A stretch of 64,000 nt of DNA from Toxonevra muliebris (GCA_963691655.1 OY829330.1:2356001-2420000), one strand, 5' to 3'. Positions 11,386 to 21,344 are shown, counted from the stretch's first letter. The notes: a model not told the origin generated them from the sequence alone. Translations and numbers: made by a program.

Positions 11386-11673
11386 ATAATATCTTAATGT
11401 TACAAATTTATGTATTTGAACCTTGTAAGATATATGTAACGTTTAATGTAAGTTGTGACTAATTATTTGTTTTCTTAAATATTATATGTTTGTTTTAAGT
11501 TAAAGTAATTCAATTTTATCTCTATAGTGTCCTGAAGATGACTTCTAATTGAAGTCGAAATATTGACAAACAAATATAAAAGTTTTTTAAAAATAAAAAT
11601 AAATTTGTTTAAAAACTTTATTTTTGCTTGGCCTTGAGCTCGATAAAAATTCACCAGTTATTATTGTTTATAT

Positions 11674-11799
11674 TGTGAATAAAAATTGTTAGGTGGAACT
11701 ATTTATATTGCCACCAGTGTACTTATTTCGTTCAGGAGTAAATGGATATAGCACAAAGAAAATAGTGTGTTATAAACAAATTCAGTGGAAATGAATATA
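11674..11799 (-). other. BEL leader segment with a repeated motif
   Basis: Leader between the Penelope and mariner insertions. It contains GTGTACTTATTTCG...ATAGCACAAAGAAAA (about 11716-11768), which recurs in diverged form at about 12638-12690, a direct repeat of the BEL leader now separated by the mariner. Confidence 0.6.
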
Positions 11800-12481
11800 C
11801 ATTCTGTCAAATAAGTACCCGGAAATTCTCATTTTAAATTTTCCCTCTGAGAATATTTCAAAAAAATTTTTTTTTCCCAGGTTGGCACAACTGTCAACCA
11901 CTATTCTGTGAATTTTTATTGCTATGTGTCATTTAGTTTGGTTACGGCGTCATTAAGAACAAGTCAACCTTTTGTGTGCGTTGCGATTTCGGTTTCGGCT
12001 CATTTTTGGCGCGCCATTCCGATGATTGTTGACTTGTTTGCATGTCGTACTCGAAAACCCATGTCTCGTCACCAGTTATGATGCGTTCGATGAACTTTGG
12101 ATCGGAATTTACGCGTTCAAGCATGTCTTCAGCCACCTTACTGCGATTCACTTTTTGAAGAAAATTCAGATCTTTTGGCACCAATCGCGCTGAGACTTTC
12201 CGCATACCCAAAACATGTCGTTTTAGCACAAGAAATTTCGTTTGAAACACAAAATTTCACACAAACTCTTTGTTCGATATTTTTATCCATAGTAAAAATC
12301 GCAACGCACACAAAAGGTTGACTTGTTCTTAATGATGCCGTAACCAAACTAAATGACATATAGCAATAAAAATTCACAGAATAGTGGTTGACAGTTGTGC
12401 CAACCTGGGAAAAATTTTATTGAAATATTCTCAGAGGGAAAATTTAAAATGAGAATTTCCGGGTACTTATTTGACAGAATG
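11800..12481 (-). mobile_element. internally deleted mariner with long inverted ends
   Basis: Terminal inverted repeats of about 190 bp (11800 to about 11993; about 12290 to 12481), starting CATTCTGTCAAATAAGTACC and flanked by TA on both sides. Length 682 bp, about half of a full mariner. The centre holds parts of a transposase frame. The long, well-matched arms make it a strong hairpin. It lies in the BEL leader. Confidence 0.9.
11942..12290 (-). pseudogene. mariner transposase remnant
   Basis: A start peptide (MDKNIEQRVCVKFC, from about 12287) is followed, after a deletion that removes most of the helix-turn-helix region and shifts the frame, by SARLVPKDLNFLQK, then ERIITGDETWVFEYD with the first catalytic Asp, and WRAKNEPKPK. 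Everything after that, including the second and third catalytic Asp, is lost. This is a different mariner lineage from the copy at 1259-2511. Confidence 0.88.
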
Positions 12482-13214
12482 TATATATAAATATGAATAA
12501 AATATCAAGAAATTATATTTTATTTCAAACACGAGATGGTTTGTATATATAAATGTGAAATAAGAATTAAATATAATACAATAATTCACTAAATTTGAGC
12601 GAAGTCAAAAGTGGACTGATTTATATTAAGCTCAGTGTACTAATTTCGATTGGAGATCAACGAATATAGCACAAAGAAAAAATAGCAAAGAACTTGCTGT
12701 AAACTAATAAGTGTATACTTGTTGTTGTACACGGAACTTATTTATTAGTTAAAATATGTACAAAAGAGATTTTGTATATAATTTAAAATGTATGTATGAT
12801 TACAATATTTTAAATATGAAAAAATTTAAAATATTGAATATTTTAATTATTTTAAATAATTAAAAATAAGTGCTAAGATACTTTTATGGAAAAAAAAGTC
12901 TTGTACTTACTGCACTGTGGAAAAAAGGGAGGGATTTTTTTTCCTGAGGTTTTTGATACTTGCTGTGGTGTTGATTTTGGTGGTTGATTTTTCGTGTTGT
13001 TGTTACTTGTTGCACTTTTTATTTGTATAGTTCAGTGTTTTTTATTTATTGTCACTGTTTTAGTTTTATTTTTGCTCGTTTTAATTGTTTTGTGTCAATT
13101 GTATGTGGTTTTTTAGTTTTTTTATGAGCGTTTTATTTGAATTTCGAGAAAATCACTACACAGCACTAACCTCATATTATTTTAAAAAAATGTATTTAAA
13201 AAAAAAAAAAAAAA
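12482..13214 (-). other. BEL leader next to the 5' LTR
   Basis: AT-rich leader with no frame of note. It holds the second copy of the direct repeat described at 11674-11799. The last 40 bases before the LTR are almost pure A on the plus strand, where a tRNA primer site would be expected; none is recognisable. Confidence 0.55.
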
Positions 13215-13555
13215 TGTATAATTCGGCGGTGAATTATATTTGTAGAACTATAGATTTTTGAAATGAAAACACGATTGAGAATTCGGTTTGAAATTACTTT
13301 ATAAAGTTTATTGGGAGGAAAATGAAAAATAAAATATTACAAAAATAGAAAATTATGGAAGATAGCGACCGGCACTTGAGAGATATTCATAAGAATAGTA
13401 ATAAGGATAAAAAAGAAAAGAAACGAAAAGAATAGAATAGAACTCGAAGGATAGAATTGAGTAAGAAGAGAAAAACGAGGAGAATAGAAGTAGATAAAAG
13501 ATAGTGCTGGAAATGGTACCAAACTACAGAAGAAATAGAAAAGTGATAGAAGACA
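13215..13555 (-). repeat. 5' LTR of BEL/Pao copy 1
   Basis: 341 bp matching 3540-3886. Ends with GACA on the plus strand, followed by the CCATG duplication (13556-13560). It lacks the 11 bases present in the other LTR. Confidence 0.92.
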
Positions 13556-14202
13556 CCATGAAATTTTTATTTTCATTAAAATTTTTTATGCTTGATTAAT
13601 TTTTTATTAAATTTACTAACATTTTTGGGCCAATTGCTTTATTTCACTTGTTGCTGCTAAAGTGAATTCAAATCACTTTTTTTTGGTGAATTCGGTTTCT
13701 AGAACATGCGAATTCTTTCGAAATTCACTTTTAACAACGAGTAAGAAAATAAAAGTGAATTCTAGAACACCAAACAGTGAAATTGATGTGATTTCAATTC
13801 ACTTTCACTCGGAAGTGAATTCTGGAACATGCCTGATTGCTATAAATTTGTTGTTGCGGTCGCGCGCTAAGAATATTTTTTGAGCCTTGTTGCCGAAATC
13901 ATTTCATTGCTATGGATATTTGTTGTTGCGATAGCGCGCTAAGAATATTTGTTTTTATTTTTCCATAGCTTACAAATATTCTCGTCACATTTGGTTGTGT
14001 TGTTGGTGTCTTGTGCCAGTAGCTCAATTGGCTCTTTACAACAAACACAAAAATGGTTGTTGCTGATTTTATTTCCCGCCCTATCTGACCAGGCATTGTT
14101 TTTTGTGTTTTATTTTTTTAACACATTTAATAAATTCGTTGTTATTGTGATTGTTGTTGCTTGGCTCCCAAAATATTTTTGGTGGTCACCCCTGTTATAG
14201 AG
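13556..14202. other. right shoulders of the nested DNA elements
   Basis: Right shoulder of the inner unit up to 13835 and of the hAT-like shell up to 14194, then the TTATAGAG duplication. Two direct copies of a GTTGTTGCG...CGCGCTAAGAATATTTG motif are present. No gene is seen. Confidence 0.7.
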
Positions 14203-14800
14203 CATAGTCGAGACCGCCTGCCGGTTAAACTGTATGTGTTGTTAAAACTTTGAAAGCATTTTTCTCGAAAGGTTTTTTTTCGATCATCCCAGGGTTTGAA
14301 GAAATTTTATAGAGCCGATTGCAGTGGCGTATAGAGGAAACATTTTTGGAGGGGTGGAAATAAAAATTAAAATTTTTCCATATGAACCAAATTGGGGCTG
14401 GAGCTTTTTTTTCTCGTTCGTGTATCGTTTTTTTTTTTTTTTTTGCTTATTCATAAATTTTATTTCGATGACTAACAATTTCAAAGGTATGGCCATGTGA
14501 AAACTTACTGGTACGTTACGCATTTTGGGGAAACCCTCTTCTTGTAACAAAGCATTTCCCAATTTCTATGATCTATTTCCATTATTTTACATTTTTTACA
14601 TTTATTCAGTTTTTGGTTTTAGATTGGTTTATAATGGGTTGAGAATTAGTAGCATTTTAAGAATAATTTAAGGTCGCTGATTCCTACCCTGTATTCAAAT
14701 TTTTTCTTTCCACCTGGGATTTTGTTTATATCGACCCGAAACCTATAATTTTGTTTTTTTTTTTTTGGTGGATTCAATTCTGGGAATCGAACCTGAGGCA
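14203..14800. other. no gene seen
   Basis: AT-rich DNA with long T-runs. CAGTGGCGTATAGAGG near 14325 resembles a hAT end, but no partner or duplication was found. Confidence 0.4.
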
Positions 14801-15193
14801 GATGGAACTCCAGTCAAGCACTCATCCACGAAGTAACCATTGTTGAACGTCGTCCAGCTGTTTCTGAACTTAGTTAGCAACTTCTGTAGGAGATTAATTT
14901 GAAGCTAAAATGGCAGTATCGTCTGGATAAGTAGCTATAGTAACACCATCAGTTTCAGGCAAGTCGCAGGTAAAAATCGAATAAAGAGCAGGACCCAGAA
15001 CACTGCCCTGTGTTACTCCTGCTTTCACTTGACATTTGGCTGATGTTTCATCACTTACTTTGACATAAAATGATAGGACTTTAAGACCAAATAAAATGGA
15101 GATGGAAGTAAATTTTTTAATTTTTATAACAGCCCTTGTTGATGCCAAACTTTTTCGAACGCTTCTTGAGTGTCCAAAAATATGGCAGAGCAA
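14801..15193 (-). pseudogene. jockey-type non-LTR RT fragment
   Basis: Minus-strand relic of a reverse transcriptase core. GVTQGSVLGPALYSIFTCDLP is the conserved motif before the catalytic box, and TIATYPDDTAILASN is the box itself, in which the usual YADD has become YPDD. Peptides resembling the following region (LQKLL...FRNSWTTFNNG) continue to about 14805 in another frame. Both element ends are missing. It is an old 5'- and 3'-truncated piece. Confidence 0.85.
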
Positions 15194-15245
15194 ATGGAAA
15201 TTCCCCTAAATTTATTTGCCTTAAGTGCATTTAATAAAAAAACAA

Positions 15246-15358
15246 TAGCCCTATTCACGATTAGGAGCAAATTGTCTTGCATCATTGCAAGTGAAAAATA
15301 TTTCTGGTATCACAACCACAAATATATGCGATATGCAATGAAAATTTACATAGGGCTA
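15246..15358. mobile_element. short hairpin MITE with TA flanks
   Basis: A ~110-bp unit with inverted ends GCCCTAT/ATAGGGC, flanked by TA on both sides. The interior (GTCTTGCATCATTGCAA) recurs at about 20927, where it is followed by similar GCATATATTTG sequence, so it belongs to a dispersed family. Confidence 0.5.
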
Positions 15359-15534
15359 ATGCATTAAAATTATAGAAATGAATAAAATAAATGTCTTTTT
15401 TCTTTTAATTATTAGGCTTTGAATGAAGATGCCAGAAGAATATCAAAAAGTTTGTACAACTAGCAATTAATTATTAAAATTATTAGGCTTTGAATGAACA
15501 ATGATGCCAGAAAAATATCAAAAAGTTCATTAAG
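15359..15534. repeat. locally duplicated segment
   Basis: A block around TTAGGCTTTGAATGAA...GCCAGAARAATATCAAAAAG occurs twice in direct orientation (about 15412-15460 and 15482-15528). No gene. Confidence 0.55.
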
Positions 15535-15849
15535 TAAATAAGTAATTTTATAATAAATAAGTTTGACTTTTTTTGTTTAATAATTTTTCTATTTACATAG
15601 GCAAAAAAATGTTGCCTTTCTAAGGTTAATGTACAAAGCAAAATTTTTATAATGCCGTGTTTTGCTAGTATTATCACTACATTTTGTTTATACATTTATT
15701 GAAAACTAGATTCTCTACTTTTCATTTTGTATTGCTTTTATATTTTAAAAAACATTTAATTTTAATCCAATCCAACTAACCGAATGCAAAACCTATCAAA
15801 CGACTGTGTTTGCTACGGCGATTTCTCTGCTTGTATGGTATAGTCGATC
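15535..15849 (+). repeat. dispersed repeat D, copy 1, first part
   Basis: Matches 21345-21486 plus 22045-22200 and 31078-31420 (AAATAAGTGATTTTATAATAA, GCCTTTCTAAGGTTAATGTA, AACCTATCAAACG, TCTGCTTGTATGGTATAGTC). Copy 1 continues after element X at 16913-16988 and, after the TAGAGTGG unit, at 26241-26470. No coding capacity is recognised. The D family is unclassified. Confidence 0.8.
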
Positions 15850-16350
15850 CCTAGTTGCACAAACAGTGAGTACTCCTAAAACGATTAATGATTTCATTAC
15901 TTCAAAACGAGCGATAAACTTCAATACAGTAACAAAATTTTTGAATTTCACTAACACACTTTCATAATTTTATATGGTCTATTTTTAGAAATAATGATAA
16001 ACAAAGACAGCCTGATTGAGTAGTTCAAATTTGTATATCTTACTCTTTCTTACCCAATTAACCCTTTACGGCAGGTAGGGTAAAAACTGCCCCACTTTTT
16101 GCATATCTTTTTATGCATAGTGTGATATATTTTAACCCACCTCGAAAAGTTGAAATTACTCATAGTCATAAAGTTTAATATTTTATTTACAGTTTCTCAT
16201 TCTGCTGATAATGATATAAACCAAAAAAAATTCTGTGCAACTGGTGTTTTTATTTTCTTTAAAATCATGTTCATCAAAGAGTTAAAAATCAGTAACTAGT
16301 ACTTGAATCATTGCAAGAGTAAAGAAACAAAATTCAATCACAACAAATTT

Positions 16351-16440
16351 GCTTGTGTGGCTCAGTTGGTAAGTGCGTCGTTTAATACTAGCATTGCGAA
16401 TTTTTCGTCCACAGGTTCGAGCCTGGAAAAAGGCAACTCA
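16351..16440 (+). other. tRNA-like module with A and B boxes
   Basis: TGGCTCAGTTGG fits the A-box consensus and GGTTCGAGCCT the B box of RNA polymerase III internal promoters, about 50 bp apart. CAGG...CCTG around the B box can form a T-stem. The acceptor ends (GCTTGTG...) do not pair and the anticodon region is aberrant, so it is a tRNA-derived or SINE-like module, not a tRNA gene. It is conserved in the second X copy (about 56606-56696, inverted). Confidence 0.65.
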
Positions 16441-16621
16441 AGAAAATAATAAAACGATAATGGTAAATAAGAAAAAAAAAAAATAATAAACAAAAATGAA
16501 TATACATTATAATTAAAAAAAAATAATAAACAAGAATGAATATAACATTTTAATTAAAAAAAAAATAAAAAACAAGAATGAATATAACATTTTAATTAAA
16601 AAAAAAATAAAAAAAAAAAAA

Positions 16622-16690
16622 TTTTGTGGGATTTGAACCCAGGCACAAATAAGTGCTGGTTTAGACAACTAGTCTATGACGTTATAAATT
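16622..16690 (-). other. second tRNA-like module, opposite strand
   Basis: On the minus strand, TAGACTAGTTGTC (weak A box) is followed by GGTTCAAATCC, a good B box, inside TGCCTGGGTTCAAATCCCAC. It converges with the module at 16351-16440. It is kept, more diverged, in the second X copy near 56515-56565. Confidence 0.5.
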
Positions 16691-16912
16691 TTGTAAGGAA
16701 CTATTTCGGAGTTTTGTTTTTCTATGAGATGCAAGTGATCTCATCACTTGCTACTACTCCAAAAAGAGTAATAAAGGAGTAATAATGCCTTAGGACATGC
16801 AATGTTAAAAAGGAGTACAAAATGCAAGAGCTCTGGAGGAATAGGGAGTAATCGATTGCTCGCTTTGGAGCGCTCAATGATTACTCCTACGATCATCCAA
16901 AGTTCAACCGGG

Positions 16913-16988
16913 TCTCCACACGTTTAACACCAACAAATAATTCCGCCACGAATAAATGTACACACACATTTTGTTTTCGTATGTATAT
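16913..16988 (+). repeat. dispersed repeat D, copy 1, middle part
   Basis: TCTCCACACGTTTAACACCAAC through CATTTTGTTTTCGTATGTATAT, as in D copies 2 and 3. Its last 8 bases, ATGTATAT, are the duplicated target of the next insertion. Confidence 0.8.
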
Positions 16989-17059
16989 TAGAGTGGCCTA
17001 TGGGGGAAATTTTTTATATATCGATTTTACTCTACGCCCCCTAATTTTGTTCCTTTATG

Positions 17060-17763
17060 TGCAAAATGTAAACTGTGAAACTTTCAGGCAAAATTATTTA
17101 AATTTAAATGTGCCTCCTCGGACTCAAAGTTTATATCTAAAAACTCCCGTATTATCAAAGTTGAAAATTGAATATTATCACATCTTAGAATTTCTGTGAT
17201 ATTACTCTATAATAATATTAATTTAAACAAATTTAAATAGACTATAAATCTCGGCACGCTATAAAATCGAAAATAAAAATTTATCTACACGGCTCCAACT
17301 TTTGGCTGGGAATGGCAAAACCTTCAAGAGTAAAAATTGCCTATGCTTAAGCTTTTCGCTTCGCCCTACAGATTAGGTATAAAACTGTAGCTCGCTTCCA
17401 TTCGTGTACAAATATAACTCACACAGCATGAATGGATGCGAAAATTTCCGCCAAAGCCCTCCGTGGGCTGTTGTGCCGACATAGTGGTAGTAGCAAATAG
17501 TGTATGAACGTCGTTATCACGCTAAAAATGAGATTTGTGCTTTAAATGCTAAATATTTGGATTGCCATGCCATTGTAGCTTCCGCGTGGTGCCTAATCAG
17601 TAGGGATATGCAATTGGAAAGAAATTGGGTGTATTCACGAAACTCATCATTTCCTCAACAGATGCAGCTCATAAATTTTTTGTCTTGTGAACAGGTTGTT
17701 ACTTTTTAGCGCTAACTATTCTATTGTGAATAGTTTTTTGCTATTTTTTCTCTTTAACAAATA
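17060..17763. other. upstream region of the HARBI1-like gene
   Basis: AT-rich sequence without an open frame of note. A small palindrome AACTATTCTATTGTGAATAGTT lies near 17706-17730, just before the transposase start. GGGATATGCAATTGG near 17604 resembles the hAT-like end at 41628. No Harbinger terminal repeat was identified. Confidence 0.4.
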
Positions 17764-19007
17764 ATGAACATAAATAATTTAACGTTTTTGCAAAGCATGT
17801 GTGACGATGGCGTTAATATGAATATGGTACACCAAATAGGTAATATCGTGCATACATCTGCAATTAGTGGTTTGCTTAGCCATCGTGAGGTAATAAAAGT
17901 ACGAAATGAGGAATATTTCGAAAAAACCATTCGAATATATAATGATGCTCAATTCAAGGAGCACTTTAGGATGAATAAAAGTACATTCGAGGCTTTGCTG
18001 ACTACAGTTGACCACCACTTACTTGGCACAACACAACCCATCGACAACATTTCGCTTCAAAAGAAATTACTGTTCACAGATTGGTTACTGAGCAAACCAG
18101 AGTCTTTCCTTGCAGCTGACGATAGATTTAATATTCCTTATAGTACAGGGCATACAATTTTCAAATTTTTAATATTTATTTTGGCTGAATTAATGCCAGA
18201 GTTTGTGAAGTGGCCAAATGTGCAAGAAATGCGTAAATCGTCTCAGGTTAGACTTGCAAGAATTCTTGTTGTTCAAATCAATCTATCATGTTATCCTAAT
18301 TTTAAGATATTTGAGGAACGTTCTCGTGGAATACGTGGAGTAGTTGGCGCAATAGATGGATGTCATATTCCAATAAAGCAACCAATTGGAAATGCAAATG
18401 ACTTCTACAATAGGAAACAGTTTGATACAATAATTTTGCAAGGTACGAGATATTCAGATCACTAAAAAATTTGTTGCATGTTTGATATCTGTTACAGGAG
18501 TATGTGACCACAACGCTCGATTTATTGATGTATTCATTGGAATGCCTGGACGAATGCATGATGCACGAGTCTTTAAATATAGCGATTTATTCACCAAAAT
18601 TATTGACCGACAGAATCAATTTCTTCAACACGGACAGCATCTTATTGGAGATAGCACGTACCCATTGATGACTAATTTGATGACACCATTTCAGGACAAT
18701 GCATGAACGATACAATATGAGGCTAAGTTCAATACGATCTGTTATTGAGAGAGCATTTGGACGACTAAAAGGGAAATTTAGACGTTTGAAGTACTTGGAT
18801 GTTGGTGATGTCGGTTTCGCAAACCACATAATAGCTGTTGCTTGTATGTTGCACAATTTTATAATTAATTGTGGCGGATTTGAAGATGGATCAGAAGAAC
18901 ATTGTGATGAAATTCCAGTTGATACAATTGAAGAAAATGTTTCCCAAAATCAATCTGGAATGAACGAAGCAATCGAGAAGAGAAACGCTATAGCAAGAAG
19001 CTTGTAA
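17764..19007 (+). pseudogene. HARBI1-like PIF/Harbinger transposase
   Basis: A DDE-type nuclease of the PIF/Harbinger family. Exon 1 (233 codons from the ATG at 17764) has the helical N-terminal region and VGAIDGCHIPIK with the first catalytic Asp (about residue 198). A 55-base intron at 18443-18497 (GTACGAG...TTACAG) fits exactly and restores the frame into GVCDHNARF. Exon 2 carries IGDSTYPL (second Asp) and, after a frame break near 18695-18700, VIERAFGRLKGKFRRLK (catalytic Glu). Relatives have about 10-15 more residues at the break, so a small deletion has shifted the frame. Apart from that, the sequence is well preserved. The plus-strand gene ends with RNAIARSL. No terminal repeats of its own were found. 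Confidence 0.88.
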
Positions 19008-19097
19008 TACAACAAAACTGATAAGCATATCACATCATTCTGTGCCATTTTTTATTCTTAAATTTTTATTAAATTAAATTTTTTTTACGAATTTTTA

Positions 19098-20375
19098 ATT
19101 TTTTTAAAATTAAAGTAAGTACGATTGTAGGTAATTCAATTTAGTTTATTTAAAAAATTTTTCAAATTGAGTTATATTTGAACTAGTAAATTAACTTTTA
19201 GTGAACCCATGTCGAGTACAATCAAGTTCATCTTTGACAAATGTCGCCAAAAAATTGCACGAAAAAACAAGGCAGGAGTTGAAAAAATTGTCTTATCGTG
19301 GAAATTTGTATTCTTTATTTTCGTCTGTCAATTACAGTATTATATGTACAGGTTTCCCACGTACAATACGGCAGTCGTAGAGCACGATTTCGCTCTAACA
19401 CGATTTGTTGATAGCAGAAATCCCCATATAACACGATGACACTATAGGACGATTTCCTTCCAACACGATTTGCAAATAGCTGAATCCCTGGTATAACATG
19501 ATTAGTGAAAATAATTTGGAAATTCAAATCGCTTTTTAAATTTGTTAATAAGCTATTTAACTACAACTCTAATTTCTATTTGCTAAATTTATCAAATTCC
19601 AGTTCACTCTGTGTTCTAGTTTCATTGTTATTTTTGCTTGTTAAATTCAAATGTTTTCTTTAAATCTTCCAATAAATTATCTGTTAAGTGCTTATTATTA
19701 AAAATTTTTTATATAAAATCAATATACTTACTTTCTGTTTTTTTTACTTATTACAATCAAAATTAAAAACTTTAATTTATTAATAAAAGAGAGAAAATGT
19801 ATCAAACCCCACAAAAAGTTAAAATATACAAAAAGTAAATGAATGCCCCTGCATGTGACAGCTCGAACGACACTAATCCCAAAAAGTTGTTTTTTAAACT
19901 CTTGGAACATAACCCTATTTTTGTACGATTTCGTATATAATACGGCAGATTTCTAAATTCTTGGAGCCTAACTCCGCTTTTCATACTGATTCCTTGTTCC
20001 GTATAACATGAATTCGCACAACACGATGCTTTTTTGTAACCTAACTATCGTGTTATACGGGGGACACCTGTATTACATATTGATATAAATTAATAATTTT
20101 GACGCAAGAGATTTAGTATGGAGAAAATGTTAAAAGTTAGTAGTTACTTCTTAATTGCTAAGTTTCATTAATTTAAGGCAATTTTTTCAACGCCTGCTTT
20201 GTTTTTTTTTTGCATTTTTTGGCGACATTTGTCAAAGATGAACTTGATTGTACTCGACATGGGTTCACTAAGTTAATTTACTAGCTCAAATATAACTCGA
20301 TTTGAAAAATTTTTGTTTTTTAAATAAACTAAATTGAATTACCTACAATCGCACTTACTTTAATTTTAAAAAAAT
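19098..20375. repeat. long inverted repeat (foldback) element
   Basis: Arms of about 198 bp (19098-19296 and 20176-20375) share GTACAATCAAGTTCATCTTTG, GCGACATTTGTCAAAGATG and other tracts in inverted order. The loop contains the MITE at 19349-20070; without it the unit is about 0.55 kb, a typical hairpin MITE. It lies just downstream of the HARBI1-like gene. Confidence 0.85.
19349..20070. mobile_element. TA-flanked MITE with CAGGT ends
   Basis: Ends CAGGTTTCCCACGTACAATACG and its inverted counterpart CGTGTTATACGGGGGACACCTG, flanked by TA on both sides. The interior repeats ACACGATTT/AATACGGCAG-like motifs. CAGG ends with TA flanks suggest a pogo/Tigger-type mariner derivative. It has no transposase frame and is inserted in the loop of the surrounding hairpin element. 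Confidence 0.78.
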
Positions 20376-21344
20376 TGCCGCTATATCCAAAATCCTAACG
20401 GGTGAATTTAAAAATTTGTAAAAAAAATTGCTAAATGATCACTTTAGGCGCTAGGGGTGGCTTAAGGTTCAGTTGTATTAAAAAACTGGGTACGTCATTC
20501 GCTTTAGCGGCATTTTTGACATAGATATGGATATCTAAAAATCTTTTATATGCAAGTTGAATGCTTTTTCCATACAAAATCCCAAACCTATTGTAAAACA
20601 TCCTTAAAAATCACGGTTTTCGGAGTAGCGCATCCAGTTTTCACAAATTTAAATTTTTTTTCATTTTAATTGGTTTTTAGCACCCTATTTTCATATTCTG
20701 CTGTCACAATTAAGATCTGAAATACTTTAGCAAAATGTATGGAACAAATAAGCCATCTAATATACACAAGCTCACATGTGTATAGCCATATATATGGATT
20801 TGACATATAATCTATATGGTAGGTAAATAATTCAAATTAAAACAATTTTTTTATAAACTTAAAAATTTATTAGATATCATTATCTTTTATATATAATAGC
20901 CCAATTCACTATAAATTGCAAATGGTCTTGCATCATTGCAAATGCAAATTTTTATTCCATATCGCATATATTTGTTGTTGTGATAGCAAAAATATTTTGC
21001 AATTGCTCCAAATCATAGTTGCATTATTTTTCTTTTACTCAATGCATTGAGCGCGATATGTTCGCATATACGCTGCTGTAATTGCATCTTTTTTTCCTCG
21101 CTTTAAGTTTTTTTTCCTGTCGATTTGAAATTTTATTAGATGTGAATATTTTACATAACGTCTCCAGAGAATTGATTTGGCGTATATGTATATGAATTTG
21201 TACACATATACTCCAAATCAATTCTCAGGCGACGATAAGTGCTTTCCGCATCTAACCTTAGAAAGGCAACAGGGGTGACCAGTCAACCCACTACTTCTTA
21301 AAAGCACCGCGCAGTTGCGTTAACTGCATTTAATAAAAATAAGA
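20376..21344. other. intergenic repeat scraps and a hairpin
   Basis: No gene. About 20765-20930 matches 29925-30095 (a dispersed repeat including ATTAGATATCATTATCTTTTA). A strong hairpin lies at about 21170-21227 (GAGAATTGATTTGG...CCAAATCAATTCTC). CAGGGGTGACCAGTC at 21270 is a lone copy of the hAT-like end seen at 2662, without a partner. Confidence 0.6.

Larger units (their letters stand above)
9338..11660 (+). mobile_element. Penelope-like retroelement with inverted flank
   Basis: Flanked by the 13-bp direct repeat TTATTGTTTATAT (9325-9337 and 11661-11673). The plus strand carries an RT plus GIY-YIG gene. The left side is an inverted copy of the right end: 9371 to about 9976 matches about 11070 to 11660, making arms of about 600 bp. 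Inverted or tandem partial copies at the 5' side are known for Penelope-like elements. About 33 bp of unmatched sequence sits between the left duplication and the arm. The RT N-terminus is missing, so this is a 5'-truncated copy with a turned-around second partial copy. It is inserted in the BEL leader and is therefore younger than it. Confidence 0.92.
3540..13555 (-). mobile_element. BEL/Pao LTR retrotransposon, inactive, itself invaded
   Basis: Two LTRs (3540-3886 and 13215-13555) with TG...CA ends in inverted-symmetrical form and a 5-bp duplication CCATG (3535-3539, 13556-13560). Coding is on the minus strand in the order Gag, protease, RT, RNase H, integrase, then an extra CCHC frame next to the 3' LTR. 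A polypurine tract lies at 3887-3897. The leader between the 5' LTR and gag holds a Penelope-like element and a deleted mariner. The LTRs are highly similar but differ by an 11-bp gap and point changes. Internal stops and integrase deletions make it non-autonomous. I see no clear primer-binding site next to the 5' LTR, only an A-run on the plus strand. Confidence 0.93.
3011..13835. mobile_element. second nested inverted-repeat unit (MITE-like)
   Basis: Inside the hAT-like shell, CAGGCATGTTCCAGAAT at 3011-3027 is matched exactly inverted at 13819-13835. Both inner shoulders are full of GTGAA/TTCAC motifs and share GGTGTTCTAGAA in inverted orientation, which fits a small DNA element into which the BEL/Pao later inserted. 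The duplication is unclear: ATT flanks both ends when compared with the neighbouring repeat of the shell, so a 3-bp duplication is possible. Stripped of the BEL, this unit is about 0.8 kb. Confidence 0.6.
2662..14194. mobile_element. hAT-like element shell holding nested insertions
   Basis: Seen directly: CAGGGGTGACCA at 2662 and its exact complement TGGTCACCCCTG ending at 14194, flanked by the 8-bp direct repeat TTATAGAG (2654-2661 and 14195-14202). An 8-bp duplication with CAGGGG ends is the signature of hAT transposons. Both shoulders carry related GC-richer motifs (TCGCGCGCTAAGAATATTTG at about 2907, 13859 and 13934). No hAT transposase remains. Without the nested DNA the shell is only about 1 kb, so it is a non-autonomous derivative. 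Everything between the shoulders arrived later. Confidence 0.88.
15850..16912 (+). mobile_element. element X, with two tRNA-like modules
   Basis: A ~1.06-kb unit interrupting repeat D exactly where D copies 2 and 3 are continuous (GTCGATC/TCCACACG), so it is an insertion. Its ends are related inverted sequences (CTAGTTGCAC on the left, GTTCAACCGG on the right; CCCAGTTG in the second copy). A second, split, inverted copy lies at 51126-57193. The interior holds a tRNA-like sequence on each strand with an A-rich centre containing three copies of a ~47-bp tandem unit. It has no protein-coding frame. The superfamily is undetermined. Confidence 0.75.

Noticed and set aside
14325..14345. hAT end CAGTGGCGTATAGAGG
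   Set aside because: No partner end or duplication in the window.
16351..16440. A functional tRNA gene
   Set aside because: A and B boxes are present but the acceptor stem does not pair and there is no normal anticodon arm; the sequence is part of a transposable element.
21270..21285. A second copy of the hAT-like shell (CAGGGGTGACCAGTC)
   Set aside because: Only one end is present; no inverted partner nearby.
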